From NCBI RefSeq assembly GCF_900110135.1, contig NZ_FOCO01000014.1:1-64000 (forward strand): a stretch of 64,000 nucleotides of DNA, given 5' to 3'. The first letter of the stretch is position 1, and every line of letters begins with the position of its first letter. The position numbers were made by a program, and so were the translations under genes. Positions 24,939 to 34,299 of this stretch are shown piece after piece. The notes under the pieces are model-generated. The model made no database searches, had not been told where the DNA came from, and saw only the letters and a program-made list of their open reading frames with translations. This stretch comes from Pseudorhodobacter antarcticus (GTDB lineage: Bacteria > Pseudomonadota > Alphaproteobacteria > Rhodobacterales > Rhodobacteraceae).

Positions 24939-25573
24939 GGCGCCCAGCGCAGGAAATTGCCAATCATCCGCAACCCGTTGGCTTGGGATTTTTCCGGGTG
25001 AAACTGCATGCCAACAATGTTATCGCGTCCCACAATCGCCGTAATTTGATCGCCGTAATCCACATAAGCCAACCGCTGCGCCGGGTCCGCGACGCGGAAA
25101 TGGTAGGAGTGGACGAAATAAGCGTGGTCGCCCGTGGCCAGCCCCTCCAGCACCGGATGATGTGACCCGATCACCAGATCATTCCACCCCATATGCGGCA
25201 CTTTTAGCGCGGGATTGGCGGGTTTGATCGCCACTACCTCACCGCCAATCCAATCAAACCCTTTGGTATCGGTGTATTCGCGGCCCCAAGTGGCCATCAT
25301 CTGCATGCCCACGCAAATCCCGAGGAAGGGCACGGCGCGGCGGGTCACGCCGTCTTCAATCGCCTCGAACAGCCCGGAATAATGCCCGAGTGCCGCGCGG
25401 CAGGCCGGAAAGGCACCGTCACCCGGCAGCACGATACGGTCGGCGCGGGCCACATCCTCGGCCCGGCTGGAGACAAGCACTTTGCCGCCATCCACCTCCA
25501 CCGCCATGCGCTGAAACGCTTTTTCGGCGGAATGAAGGTTGCCGCTGTCGTAATCGACCAGAACCGTCAGCAT
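24935..25573 (-). CDS. hisH: Imidazole glycerol phosphate synthase, glutamine amidotransferase subunit
   Basis: 212 residues. A class I glutaminase: DYDSGNLHSAEKAF at the start, PGDGAFPACR (oxyanion region), LGICVGMQMM with nucleophile Cys near residue 85, and FHPEKSQ with His/Glu of the triad near 192-194. It supplies ammonia to HisF. Its start codon directly abuts the hisB stop codon, so hisB and hisH are one unit although hisA-F-E lie about 1.5 kb further on. Confidence 0.95.
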   Translation of the reverse strand: MLTVLVDYDSGNLHSAEKAFQRMAVEVDGGKVLVSSRAEDVARADRIVLPGDGAFPACRAALGHYSGLFEAIEDGVTRRAVPFLGICVGMQMMATWGREYTDTKGFDWIGGEVVAIKPANPALKVPHMGWNDLVIGSHHPVLEGLATGDHAYFVHSYHFRVADPAQRLAYVDYGDQITAIVGRDNIVGMQFHPEKSQANGLRMIGNFLRWAP

Positions 25574-26161
25574 TTACAGGCTGCCCTTGGTGGATGGGAT
25601 AACCCCTGCGCGGCGCGGGTCGGCCTCCACCGCTGCGCGCAGGGCGTGAGCCACGGATTTGAACGCGGCTTCGGCAATGTGGTGGCTGTTGAACCCGTGG
25701 ACCAGATCGACATGCAGCGTGATGCCGCCATGGGTGGACAAGGCTTGGAAAAATTCGCGCACTAATTCGGTATCAAACGTGCCAATTTTCGCGGTGGGAA
25801 AGGGCATGTTCCACACCAAAAACGGCCGCGCCGACAGGTCCAGCGCACAACGCACCTGCGCATCATCCATCGCTAGCGCAAAATGGCCATAGCGCCGGAT
25901 GCCGCGCTTGTCACCAATCGCGGCCACCAAGGCCTTGCCCAGCGCAATCCCGCAATCCTCCACCGTGTGGTGGTCGTCGATGTGCAAATCGCCCGTGGCA
26001 TGCACGGTCATATCAATCAACGAATGACGGGCCAATTGGTCCAGCATATGATTGAAAAACCCAATGCCAGTTTGAATGTCGGATTGCCCGGTGCCATCCA
26101 GATTGATCGCCACGGCGATTTTGGTTTCAGTCGTGTCGCGCGACAGGCTGGCGGTGCGCAT
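25574..26161 (-). CDS. hisB: Imidazoleglycerol-phosphate dehydratase
   Basis: 195 residues from ATG 26161 ([20 protein letters not shown]). The two metal-binding repeats are seen: [26 protein letters not shown], and later [16 protein letters not shown]. This monofunctional dehydratase carries out the sixth step of histidine synthesis. The open frame continues 45 codons upstream without a likely start, so the shorter form is preferred; it has the expected family length. Confidence 0.95.
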   Translation of the reverse strand: MRTASLSRDTTETKIAVAINLDGTGQSDIQTGIGFFNHMLDQLARHSLIDMTVHATGDLHIDDHHTVEDCGIALGKALVAAIGDKRGIRRYGHFALAMDDAQVRCALDLSARPFLVWNMPFPTAKIGTFDTELVREFFQALSTHGGITLHVDLVHGFNSHHIAEAAFKSVAHALRAAVEADPRRAGVIPSTKGSL

Positions 26162-26228
26162 GGCAATGCTCCGGGTGTTGGGGACGGTTGGCGCGGTTAT
26201 AGGCGGGCGGGCACGGGTTGAAAAGGGT

Positions 26229-27137
26229 TTAGGACGCGCGGCGATGCGGGCCAAACAGCGCCGCCCCCGCAACCAGCAGGCCCGAGACAACCGCAATCAT
26301 CCCCGCCGCCGAAACAGCCCCCGACAGGCCCAGCCAAATCGGCCCATACCCCGCCGCAACATAGCCCAAAATGGCGGAAATCGCCGCAAACCCCAGGCTT
26401 AACCACACTTGCACGCCCAAACGGTTGGTCAGCAACCGCGCAGCGGCGGGCGGGCAAATCAGCATGGCGATGGTCAGGATGGACCCCACGGCGGTAAACG
26501 CCGCCACCGAAGCGACCGCCGTGGCAACCACAATGCCCAGCGATATCACCCCAACAGGCAGTCCCAACACCGCCGCATGGCCCGCATCAAACGATGCCAT
26601 CACAAGCCAGCGCCAAAACACCAGCAGCAACACCGCCAGTACCATGGCCACCAGCGCCAATTGCCCAAATTCGGGCGGCAAGCCCGCCAGTGCCACCGGG
26701 TCCGTCAAGGACGCCCACCCTGTGCCATCCAGCCAAATCAAGCTTTCCAAATTGCCATAAAGCGCGTGTTCCACATCCAGATGTACGCCCGACGCGCCCG
26801 ACAGTTCCAACAGCAACACACCGGACGCGAACATGGTGGTAAAGGTCATCCCCATCGCAGCACCGGGGTCCACGCGCGCCAATTTGGTAATCGCTTCCAC
26901 CATCAAAGCTGATACCAGCGCCGCCGCCCCCGCGCCTGCAAACATCACCCAGCCCGACACTTGGCCCGTCAGCAAAAATCCAACGATCAGCCCTGGCAGC
27001 ACCGAATGGGCCATCATATCGCCCATCATGGCCTGCCGGCGCAGCAGCAAAAAATTGCCCGGCAACGCACAGGCCACCGCCGCCAAAACGGCGATCAGCA
27101 AGGGCACCAGCGACAAGGTGACAAAATCCGCGCCCAT
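26229..27137 (-). CDS. sitD: Mn/Zn-type metal ABC transporter permease
   Basis: 302 residues from ATG 27137, which overlaps the preceding stop by one base (TGATG). It is a family-9 (ABC-3) permease with eight or so spans; [22 protein letters not shown] near residues 32-53 is the hallmark N-terminal loop. The open frame extends upstream inside the neighbouring permease gene, but that part is Gly/Trp-rich and not credible. It is the last gene of a four-gene metal importer; order binding protein-ATPase-permease-permease fits sitABCD (also called mntABCD). Confidence 0.85.
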   Translation of the reverse strand: MGADFVTLSLVPLLIAVLAAVACALPGNFLLLRRQAMMGDMMAHSVLPGLIVGFLLTGQVSGWVMFAGAGAAALVSALMVEAITKLARVDPGAAMGMTFTTMFASGVLLLELSGASGVHLDVEHALYGNLESLIWLDGTGWASLTDPVALAGLPPEFGQLALVAMVLAVLLLVFWRWLVMASFDAGHAAVLGLPVGVISLGIVVATAVASVAAFTAVGSILTIAMLICPPAAARLLTNRLGVQVWLSLGFAAISAILGYVAAGYGPIWLGLSGAVSAAGMIAVVSGLLVAGAALFGPHRRAS

Positions 27138-28030
27138 CACCGTGCCCACACCCGACCTAAAAGACCCCGGCGCGGCGCGATCACTGCCGACACCAAAAAC
27201 GCGCCAAACGCCAGCGCCACAATCAACGCCCCCGTGGGCACCCCCGGCACCGCCGCCGAAATCGCCGCCCCGCCAAAGCCTGCCGCCCCGCCAATGGCCG
27301 CAGCAATCAACGCCATAAGCCCTGCCCGGTCGGTCCACATGCGCGCGGCAACCGCAGGCGTGATCAACAGCGCCACCACCAAAATAGCCCCCACCACGCG
27401 GATGCCCAACAACACCACCGCCAGCACCAACCCCATCAACACCGCATCAATCAGCGCCGGGCGCAGCCCTATGCCGAGCGCAAACCCCGGATCAAACGCC
27501 ACCATCACCAACAACCGGCGCATCACAAACAAGGCGGCCAACACCAACAGCCCCCCCGCCCCAATCAAATACACATCCGCTTGCAACATTCCGGCGGTGG
27601 AGCCGAGCAAGAACCCCTCCAGCCCCGCTTGCCGCCCTGCGCCAAGCCCTTGGATAAACGTCAAAAGCACAATCCCCGCGCCGTAAAAGGTGGATAAAAC
27701 GATGCCAATCGCCGCATCCTCGGGCAGCCGCGTGCCACGCACCAGCCCTTGCAACACCCACAGCCCCAGCAGCGACGACACCCCTGCCCCCAGCAACAGC
27801 CCCGGCAAAAACCGACCATCGCCGCCCAGCGCCACCATAATCAAAAACGCAATCCCCACCCCCGGCAAGGTCGCATGCGCCATCGCATCGGGCACCAAGG
27901 ACCGGCGGCGCAAAAACAAAAACGACCCCACGGCCCCGGTCGCAAGGCCCAAAGCGCCCGCCCCCAGCGTGACCAGCGTGGCGTTATAACCCATGCGCAG
28001 GGTCAATGCGTCAAGGATAGCGGCGTTCAT
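27137..28030 (-). CDS. sitC: Mn/Zn-type metal ABC transporter permease
   Basis: 297 residues, family-9 metal permease. GSFLFLRRRSLVPDAMAHATLPGVG (about 35-59) is the diagnostic loop; about eight hydrophobic spans follow. It is homologous to the next gene's product and the two probably form a heterodimeric channel. It starts directly at the ATPase stop (28030) and overlaps sitD by one base. The final residues LLGRVWAR are unremarkable. Confidence 0.87.
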   Translation of the reverse strand: MNAAILDALTLRMGYNATLVTLGAGALGLATGAVGSFLFLRRRSLVPDAMAHATLPGVGIAFLIMVALGGDGRFLPGLLLGAGVSSLLGLWVLQGLVRGTRLPEDAAIGIVLSTFYGAGIVLLTFIQGLGAGRQAGLEGFLLGSTAGMLQADVYLIGAGGLLVLAALFVMRRLLVMVAFDPGFALGIGLRPALIDAVLMGLVLAVVLLGIRVVGAILVVALLITPAVAARMWTDRAGLMALIAAAIGGAAGFGGAAISAAVPGVPTGALIVALAFGAFLVSAVIAPRRGLLGRVWAR

Positions 28031-28764
28031 CAGGCGGCCAAAACTGGCGGCAGCGCGCCACCATAGGTTTGCTGCAGCAACGCAGGCGTAAACGCCTGCG
28101 CCACTGGGCCGCTGGCAATCACATGCCGGTTCAGCAACAGCACCCGGTCAAACCATTGCGGCACGGTGGCCAAATCATGATGCACCGCCACCACCGCAGC
28201 CCCCGCGTCCCGCAAATCGCGCAGCACGGTCACAATCGCCGCCTCCGTCTTGGCATCCACCCCAGCGAATGGTTCGTCCAACAAATACAGCTCCGCCTTT
28301 TGGGCCAAGGCGCGGGCCAAAAACACCCGCTGTTGCTGACCGCCCGACAGCGCGCCAATTTGGCGGGTGGCAAATTCGGTCAATCCCACCCGTTCCAAAC
28401 ACTCAAACGCAAATGCCCGGTTCGCCCGCCCAATCGGCCGCAACAACCCCAAGGTTCGTTGCATCCCCATCAACACCACATCAATCACCCGAATGGGAAA
28501 ATCCCAATCGACCGAGGCGCGCTGCGGCATATAGGCGACCCGCGCGCGCGCAGCATCCAACGGCTGGCCGAAAAACTGCGCGGTGCCTGCGGCCATTGGC
28601 ACAATCCCCAAAGACGCTTTGAGCAACGTTGATTTGCCCGCCCCGTTTGGCCCCACAATCGCAGTCATTGCCCCCATCGGCAGGCTGGCCGTGGCCCCAT
28701 CGACCGCCGTTGTGGCACCATAACGGACCACAATATCATTAAAACTCAATGCGGTATCGGTCAC
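28030..28764 (-). CDS. sitB: Metal ABC transporter ATPase
   Basis: 244 residues from a GTG start (28764) that overlaps the binding-protein stop as GTGA. Walker A VGPNGAGKSTLL (about 37-48), signature LSGGQQQRVFLARAL (about 138-152), Walker B LYLLDEPFAGVD (about 158-169), switch His in AVHHDLATV. RVAYMPQRASVDWDFP is typical of Mn/Zn/Fe chelate transporter ATPases. It energises the SitC/SitD channel. Confidence 0.9.
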   Translation of the reverse strand: MTDTALSFNDIVVRYGATTAVDGATASLPMGAMTAIVGPNGAGKSTLLKASLGIVPMAAGTAQFFGQPLDAARARVAYMPQRASVDWDFPIRVIDVVLMGMQRTLGLLRPIGRANRAFAFECLERVGLTEFATRQIGALSGGQQQRVFLARALAQKAELYLLDEPFAGVDAKTEAAIVTVLRDLRDAGAAVVAVHHDLATVPQWFDRVLLLNRHVIASGPVAQAFTPALLQQTYGGALPPVLAA

Positions 28765-29717
28765 GCCCGCCCCTCGGCCAATCGGCCATTCAGCCCGCGC
28801 GGCGGCGCATCCGCCCCCAAGGCCCGCGCGATCACGGTGATATTATGGTCAATCATACCCGGATAAGTGCCTTCATACGTCCCATCGACGCCCATCGCAT
28901 CGGAAAACAATTCGCCGCCAATCACCACCTTATGCCCCTGCGCCGCGGCCCCTTCGACCAGCGCCCGCATGGCCCGGTCTGGCACCGAGCTTTCGACAAA
29001 CACCGCGCCAATGTTGCGCGCGACCAGCATATCGACCAAATCGCCAATCCGCGACAGACCCGCCTCGCTTTCCGTGGAAATGCCTTGCAGCCCCTCCACC
29101 TCAAACCCATAAGCCCGCCCGAAATAGGAAAACGCATCATGCGCCGTGACCAAAACCCGTGCGCTCTCGGGCACTTGCCCCAACACATCGCGGGCATATG
29201 CGTCCAGCGCCGCAATCTCCGCACGGTAGATGGTCGCATTTGCGCTAAATTCATCCGCGCGCGCAGGCTCCAGCGTCACCAATGCGGCCGTTACCGCATC
29301 CACCGCCCCCAGCCACAGCATTGGGTCCATCCACACATGCGGGTCGTGCTGGTCAGGGTAGCCGTCCCATGACAACAAACGGTCGGGCGCAATCGCTTCG
29401 GCCACGGGCACCACCGTCACCCGGCGCGACAGATCGGCCATAAAATCAACCAATTGCGCCTCCAGCCGCAGCCCATGCCACAACACCAGATCGGCGCGCA
29501 CAAGGGCCGCCACATCACTGCGCGTCTGGCGAAAACTGTGCGGGTCCACCCCCGCCCCCATCAGGCCCGTGACCGCCCCCCCGCTGATACGCCGCGCAGC
29601 ATCGGCAATCATGCCCGTGGTCGCCACAATCTGCGGCGCGGTGGCCGCCGCAAGGCCATGCGGCAACGCAAACACAAAGGGGATTGCGGTCAAAACATCA
29701 CGGCGCGACAGCCTCAT
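28761..29717 (-). CDS. sitA: Manganese/zinc-binding periplasmic protein (cluster A-I)
   Basis: 318 residues from ATG 29717, behind AAGGAGG. The N-terminal MRLSRRDVLTAIPFVFALPHGLAAA is a twin-Arg-like signal peptide. The body is a TroA/ZnuA-type binding protein: GVDPHSFRQTRSD (His ligand), DQHDPHVWMDP (second His), VLVTAHDAFSYFGRAYG (third His and helix), VESSVPDRAM and GGELFSDAMG (Asp ligand). No His-rich loop is present, favouring Mn (or Fe) over Zn. Two Mur-like boxes lie upstream. Confidence 0.9.
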   Translation of the reverse strand: MRLSRRDVLTAIPFVFALPHGLAAATAPQIVATTGMIADAARRISGGAVTGLMGAGVDPHSFRQTRSDVAALVRADLVLWHGLRLEAQLVDFMADLSRRVTVVPVAEAIAPDRLLSWDGYPDQHDPHVWMDPMLWLGAVDAVTAALVTLEPARADEFSANATIYRAEIAALDAYARDVLGQVPESARVLVTAHDAFSYFGRAYGFEVEGLQGISTESEAGLSRIGDLVDMLVARNIGAVFVESSVPDRAMRALVEGAAAQGHKVVIGGELFSDAMGVDGTYEGTYPGMIDHNITVIARALGADAPPRGLNGRLAEGRA

Positions 29718-29764
29718 TCCATACCTCCTTGGCGGGACCACTATGCCCACATGTACGGTAGATA

Positions 29765-29809
29765 TTGCGAATGCTTCGCAAAGTCAAGAAAGTTGAGAAT
29801 TATTCGCAA
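29765..29809 (-). promoter_or_regulatory. Two Mur/Fur-like operator boxes upstream of sitA
   Basis: TTGCGAATGCTTCGCAA (29765-29781) is a perfect 7-3-7 palindrome and TTGAGAATTATTCGCAA (29793-29809) is a second, nearly perfect one, 28 bp apart. Both resemble the sites bound by the manganese regulator Mur in alphaproteobacteria. Placement 48-92 bp before the sitA ATG fits manganese-dependent repression. Confidence 0.75.
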
Positions 29810-29823
29810 CTGACGCGATGCGG

Positions 29824-30327
29824 TTAGGTGCGCAGGCCCGTTTCAACCAACATGCCCCGGCGCTTTGCCTCATAGTAATAACCGCGCGAATACCATTTTA
29901 CCGCTGTGTCCTGGCTGCCATCGGCCAACAGCCACGCGCCACGCAAATATCGCACCGCATAGCGCAGGTTGGTTTCGGCATCCAAAAGGCCTGCATTTGG
30001 GCCAGTAAACCCCATGCCGCGCGCGGTGGCGGGCAAAATCTGCATCATGCCGTAATAAGGCCCGTTGCGCGTGCCGGGGCGGTGATGGCTTTCGCGGATG
30101 ATGACACGGTGAACAAGGCTGCGCGGCACTTCGTTGCGATCAGCCGCTTCATTGATCAAACGGCGCAGTTCGGGAGTTTCATTGACATGCAGCGGCGGGT
30201 CAAACGCGGCGTTTGGCGCGGGGGGCGCATCGGGGCGGTTATTGCTTTGGGTTTTGCGGCCACCACAAGCGGATAGAAAGGCAACAAGGCCCAACAGGGC
30301 GGCGCGACGGGGCATGAGGGGCATCAC
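29824..30327 (-). CDS. Lytic transglycosylase-domain lipoprotein
   Basis: 167 residues. A lipoprotein signal ends in the lipobox LSAC (Cys near residue 21). The remainder is a compact SLT domain: VPRSLVHRVIIRESHHRPGT with the catalytic Glu in IRES, YYGMMQILPATARGMGF, NLRYAVRYLRGAW and YSRGYYY. Such enzymes cut the glycan strands of peptidoglycan. It is shorter than housekeeping Slt/Mlt proteins, consistent with a minimal periplasmic form. It is divergent from metY. Confidence 0.88.
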   Translation of the reverse strand: MMPLMPRRAALLGLVAFLSACGGRKTQSNNRPDAPPAPNAAFDPPLHVNETPELRRLINEAADRNEVPRSLVHRVIIRESHHRPGTRNGPYYGMMQILPATARGMGFTGPNAGLLDAETNLRYAVRYLRGAWLLADGSQDTAVKWYSRGYYYEAKRRGMLVETGLRT

Positions 30328-30573
30328 AATCTCCTAACATCAACTGCGCTTCTTTATCTTTGTGCTGTAATTCTGGCAAACACTGGTTATGCGCGCTGGC
30401 TTTTTCCCGCCTATCAGATTGTAAGATCAGTGTTCCGCACGCAGCCTTTGGGGCGGAAAATTTGCCGCCTTGGGCACTTACGCGCGCCAAATCGGCCAAT
30501 TGTGCTGGCGCAAACTTTGCCCTAACGTCGTGGGCAACACAGTATCACAAAGCAAAAACATCAGGGGAAATTC

Positions 30574-31860
30574 ATGTCTGACGCAGCACCACAAGGTTTT
30601 GACACGCTTCAAATTCACGCGGGCGCGCGGCCTGATCCGGCCACAGGCGCGCGGCAAATTCCGATTTATCAAACCACAGCCTATGTGTTTCGCGACGCCG
30701 ATCATGCGGCGGCGTTGTTCAATTTGTCCGAGGTCGGCTATATCTATTCACGCTTGACGAACCCGACCGTGTCCGCGCTGGCCGAACGGATTGCGGCGCT
30801 GGAGGGGGGTGTGGGGGCTGTGTGCTGCTCATCCGGGCACGCGGCGCAGTTGATGGCGCTGTTTCCGCTGATGCAGCCGGGCTGTAATGTGGTCGCCTCC
30901 AGCCGTTTGTATGGTGGGACGATCCAGCAGTTTACGAACACAATCCGTAAATTCGGCTGGTCCGCAAAGTTTGTGGATTTCGATGATTTGGCGGCGGTTG
31001 AGGCGGCGGTGGATGACAACACCCGCGCGATTTTCTGTGAAAGCATCGCGAACCCCGGCGGGTATATCACAGATATTCCAGCGGTGGCGAAGGTTGCCAA
31101 TAAGGTGGGCCTGCCCCTGATCGTGGACAACACGACGGGCACGCCGTATTTGTGCCAGCCGTTGAAACTGGGCGCGACTTTGGTGGTTCATTCCACCACG
31201 AAATATCTGACAGGGAATGGCACCGTCACGGGCGGTTGCGTGGTCGATGGCGGCACGTTTGATTGGTCCACATCGGGCAAATTCCCCAGCCTGTCGGAGC
31301 CTGAACCTGCCTATCACGGCATCAAATTCCATGAGGCGCTGGGGGGTATGGCCTTTACCTTCCATTCCATCGCGATCGGTTTGCGCGACCTTGGCATGAC
31401 GATGAACCCGCAGGCGGCCCATTACACGCTGATGGGGATTGAAACCCTGTCGTTGCGGATGGCGCGGCATGTGGAAAATGCCCAAAAGGTCGCGGAATGG
31501 CTGGAAAAGCACCCCAAGGTGGAAAAGGTCACTTATGCGGGGCTGGACAGTTCCCCTTACAAGCATCGGGTCGCCACGGTCTGTCCAAAAGGGGCGGGTG
31601 GGTTGTTCACCGTGTCCTTGAAGGCCGGGTATGAGGGCTGTGTGAAGCTGGTGTCGGACCTGCAATTGTTCAGCCATGTCGCGAATTTGGGCGATACCCG
31701 CAGTCTGGTTATTCACCCCGCATCGACCACCCACCGCCAGCTGTCAGATGAACAGCAAGCGGCGGCGGGTGTCTCGCCGAACACGGTTCGGTTGTCGATC
31801 GGGATTGAGGATGTGGCCGATATTATTGCCGATTTGGAACAGGCGTTGGCCAAGGGCTGA
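30574..31860 (+). CDS. metY: O-acetylhomoserine aminocarboxypropyltransferase
   Basis: 428 residues, the length of MetY enzymes. GFDTLQIHAGARPDPATGAR at the start, CSSGHAAQLMALFPLMQPG, then IVDNTTGTPYLCQPL and the PLP-lysine motif VVHSTTKYLTGNGTVTGG (Lys near residue 210). It condenses O-acetyl-L-homoserine with sulfide to homocysteine in methionine synthesis. The upstream 246 bp hold its promoter; I looked for a SAM-II-type riboswitch there and did not see one. Confidence 0.93.
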   Translation: MSDAAPQGFDTLQIHAGARPDPATGARQIPIYQTTAYVFRDADHAAALFNLSEVGYIYSRLTNPTVSALAERIAALEGGVGAVCCSSGHAAQLMALFPLMQPGCNVVASSRLYGGTIQQFTNTIRKFGWSAKFVDFDDLAAVEAAVDDNTRAIFCESIANPGGYITDIPAVAKVANKVGLPLIVDNTTGTPYLCQPLKLGATLVVHSTTKYLTGNGTVTGGCVVDGGTFDWSTSGKFPSLSEPEPAYHGIKFHEALGGMAFTFHSIAIGLRDLGMTMNPQAAHYTLMGIETLSLRMARHVENAQKVAEWLEKHPKVEKVTYAGLDSSPYKHRVATVCPKGAGGLFTVSLKAGYEGCVKLVSDLQLFSHVANLGDTRSLVIHPASTTHRQLSDEQQAAAGVSPNTVRLSIGIEDVADIIADLEQALAKG

Positions 31861-31872
31861 TTTGGAAAGATC

Positions 31873-31900
31873 GCACCTGCCCCGGTTATGGGGCGGGTGC
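31873..31900. repeat. Hairpin after metY
   Basis: GCACCTGCCCC and GGGGCGGGTGC pair with one G-T, around a 6-base loop. No T-run follows on the plus strand, so termination is uncertain. Confidence 0.5.
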
Positions 31901-32003
31901 AAAATCGCGCGCGATGCGCGGGGTAAGGTGTTGATATGGTTATGGGTTGGTTTTTTTGTTAATTAAATTTTAACGGGTGTATCGCGGTTTTTGTTGGGCG
32001 AAA

Positions 32004-32055
32004 GTCGGGGTGAACCCCGACATACGATGCGGGTGTAGGGTGGGTACAACCCACC
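32004..32055. repeat. REP-like pair of short palindromes
   Basis: GTCGGGG-TGAA-CCCCGAC (32004-32021) is followed by GTAGGGTGGGTACAACCCACC (32035-32055), a form of the GTAGGGTGGGT..ACCCACC palindrome that I know as a widespread intergenic repeat in proteobacteria. It sits between the convergent metY and aminotransferase genes. Confidence 0.55.
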
Positions 32056-32064
32056 GCCCCTGTT

Positions 32065-33270
32065 TTAGCTGCGCAACAAGATGCCCAGACGCTTGATGCC
32101 TTCACCGATTGTCGCCTCATCCGCGCGGGAAAATGACAGGCGGATGGTGTTGCGCCCCGACCCATCGGCAAAGAACGCAGACCCCGGCACAAAGGCCACC
32201 TTTTGGCTTTGCAGCGAGCGCGCCAACAGGTCCGCGCCGTCCATGCCCACGGGCAAGGTTATCCAGATGAACATGCCGCCTTCGGGCCGGGTCCATGTGA
32301 TGCCCGCGGGCATGTGTGTGGTCAGGGCCGCCAGCATCGCATCGCGGCGCGCGCGGTAGGCGGCACGGATTTTGGCAACGTGACCCTCGAACATCAACAC
32401 CGCCACATCGGCGATGGCCATTTGGTTCAATGTGGAGGTGTGCAGATCGGCGGCTTGTTTCATCAACACCAATTTGCCAATCACCTCGCGCGCGCCACAT
32501 ATCCAACCCACGCGCAGGCCGGGGGCCAGTGATTTGGAAAACGACCCGCAATAAAGCGTGCGCGCCGCCTCGATACTGCCTTTTTGCGCGATTTCCAGCG
32601 CCAAAATCGGCGGCACCGCGTCACCATCAAAGCGCAGGGATTGATAGGCGGCGTCTTCGATGATCGCGATGTCGAGATCTTGCGCCAGTTGCAGCATGCC
32701 GTGGCGGGTGGCGGCGTCCAGCGTTTCACCCGTGGGGTTGGCGAAATCAACGGACATATAGGCGAATTTGACGCGGCCGCCTTTGGCCGCTGCCGTATCG
32801 GCGTAATCGGCGGCGGTGCGGTTGGTGTGGGGGTCCAGCCGGTCATATTCGGGTTCATAGGCGTTGAACGCGCCCAAGGCGCCAAGGTAGGTGGGCCAGC
32901 CCACAAGCGCCGTGTCACGCGGCGACAGGAACAATTTTCCTAAATAATCAAGTGCTTGTTGGCTGCCAGAGGTGATAAGGATGTTGTCGGCATCGCAGGG
33001 CACGCCAATGCGCGCCATTTGGCCTGCAATCCAGTCGCGCAGGGGTTTGTACCCTTCGGATACCGAATATTGCAACGCCGCTTCGGCCCGTGGGCCCGAC
33101 AGAATATCGGCAATCGCGGATTGAAAAGCGGCGGTGGGGAACAGGGCCGGGTCCGGGATACCGCCTGCAAAGGACAGGATATCGGGCTGGTCCAGCAATT
33201 TCAAAAGTTCGCGAATTTCAGACGCTTTCATGCGGCTGGCGCGGCTGGCGAAAACCTGTTCCCATTTCAT
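32065..33270 (-). CDS. PLP-dependent aminotransferase (2-aminoadipate/aromatic type)
   Basis: 401 residues from ATG 33270 (MKWEQVFASRASRMKASEIR). Class I/II fold: LSFAGGIPDPALFPT (about 34-48), SGSQQALDYLGKLFL, DFANPTGETLD, IIEDAAYQSLRFDG and the PLP-lysine in YCGSFSKSLAPGLRVGW (Lys near residue 238). No GntR domain is attached. The family covers LysN-like 2-aminoadipate and kynurenine aminotransferases; substrate is not certain. The open frame extends upstream but lacks a better start. Confidence 0.88.
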   Translation of the reverse strand: MKWEQVFASRASRMKASEIRELLKLLDQPDILSFAGGIPDPALFPTAAFQSAIADILSGPRAEAALQYSVSEGYKPLRDWIAGQMARIGVPCDADNILITSGSQQALDYLGKLFLSPRDTALVGWPTYLGALGAFNAYEPEYDRLDPHTNRTAADYADTAAAKGGRVKFAYMSVDFANPTGETLDAATRHGMLQLAQDLDIAIIEDAAYQSLRFDGDAVPPILALEIAQKGSIEAARTLYCGSFSKSLAPGLRVGWICGAREVIGKLVLMKQAADLHTSTLNQMAIADVAVLMFEGHVAKIRAAYRARRDAMLAALTTHMPAGITWTRPEGGMFIWITLPVGMDGADLLARSLQSQKVAFVPGSAFFADGSGRNTIRLSFSRADEATIGEGIKRLGILLRS

Positions 33271-33362
33271 GATGGACCCCTCCCCGGGTGAATTTTCCGG
33301 GAAGGTGGCGCGCGTGTGGTGGTTAGTCAATAAGGCTGACGTAAAAAGGCTGGGGGGTAAAT

Positions 33363-34106
33363 TTACTGCAACAGCTGCCATGTCATGGCGACGTTGACGG
33401 AAAACGCCAATTCCCCCGCCTGGACAGGCACCGCATCGGCCGAGGCGCGCATCATCATTTCGCCGCGCGGGGCGACCATGCCGCCGCCCTGTTCGGACAT
33501 TTGGGTGATCGCGCCCAAGCGCACGCCCGCCGCGTTCACCATCACATCGGCGCGGTGGCGCGCATCAGCGACCGCGCGCAAACGCGCTTCATCCAGCAAG
33601 GGTGCCGGGTCTGACACGCCAAATTGCACATTGTTTAAGGTATTTGCGCCGTCTTTGACTGCTGCATCCAGCACGCCGCCCAGCGTATCCAGCGCGCGCA
33701 CGGTCACGGTCACTTGGTTGGACGCGGTAAAGGATTTGGTGCTGGGGGTGTTGGTGGCCGCGTCCCATGTGGGTTGCAGCGACAGGCCGGAGGTTTGCAG
33801 ATCGCGCGCGTCAATCCCCGCCGCTTTCATATTCGCCAGCACGCGGGCCAGTTCGGCGTTGGTTTGGTCCATCGCCCCTTTGGCCGTATCGGCGGTTTGG
33901 GTGACGCCCAGCGAAATGGTGGCCATATCGGGGGCGGCCTGCACGGTGCCTGTGCCTGTAACCGATATTTGGGCGGCGATTGGCGCGGCGGGTTGTTGGG
34001 TCATTGGCGGTATCGCATACTGTGCCAGGGCGGGGGTCATGAGGGCGGGGGTCATGGGGGTGAAGGCAAGAAGGGCTGCAAAAATCACGTTTGTTTGGCT
34101 GCGCAT
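33363..34106 (-). CDS. Exported SIMPL-domain (DUF541) protein
   Basis: 247 residues from ATG 34106. A signal peptide ends near ALAQ (residue ~28). The SIMPL pattern is clear: ISVTGTGTVQAAPDMATISLGV, then NAELARVLANMKAAGIDARDL, TSGLSLQPTW and a C-terminal ARHRADVMVNAAGVRLGAI. Members are periplasmic or outer-membrane proteins, some implicated in oxidative-stress tolerance; the role here is unknown. It stands alone, divergent from the large fused protein gene. Confidence 0.87.
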   Translation of the reverse strand: MRSQTNVIFAALLAFTPMTPALMTPALAQYAIPPMTQQPAAPIAAQISVTGTGTVQAAPDMATISLGVTQTADTAKGAMDQTNAELARVLANMKAAGIDARDLQTSGLSLQPTWDAATNTPSTKSFTASNQVTVTVRALDTLGGVLDAAVKDGANTLNNVQFGVSDPAPLLDEARLRAVADARHRADVMVNAAGVRLGAITQMSEQGGGMVAPRGEMMMRASADAVPVQAGELAFSVNVAMTWQLLQ

Positions 34107-34299
34107 ATGGATACTCCTAAGTTTTGCGTTGGTCTTAGACTGTTTGACGCGGCGCGAAACCAAATTCTTGGCGGAATTGGGCCGATTGGGCGGAAAAGTG
34201 GCGGGCTTTTTCTTTCAATCCGCAAAAAGCTGCTGTAGGGAAAGATTAATCCTAAGGCTGGACCTCCCCTGCTTTTCCCTTTTGTGCTAGATCTGTGCA

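Noticed and set aside
30360-30573. A SAM riboswitch upstream of metY
   Set aside because: This is where a SAM-II element could be in alphaproteobacteria, but I could not find its conserved pseudoknot segments.
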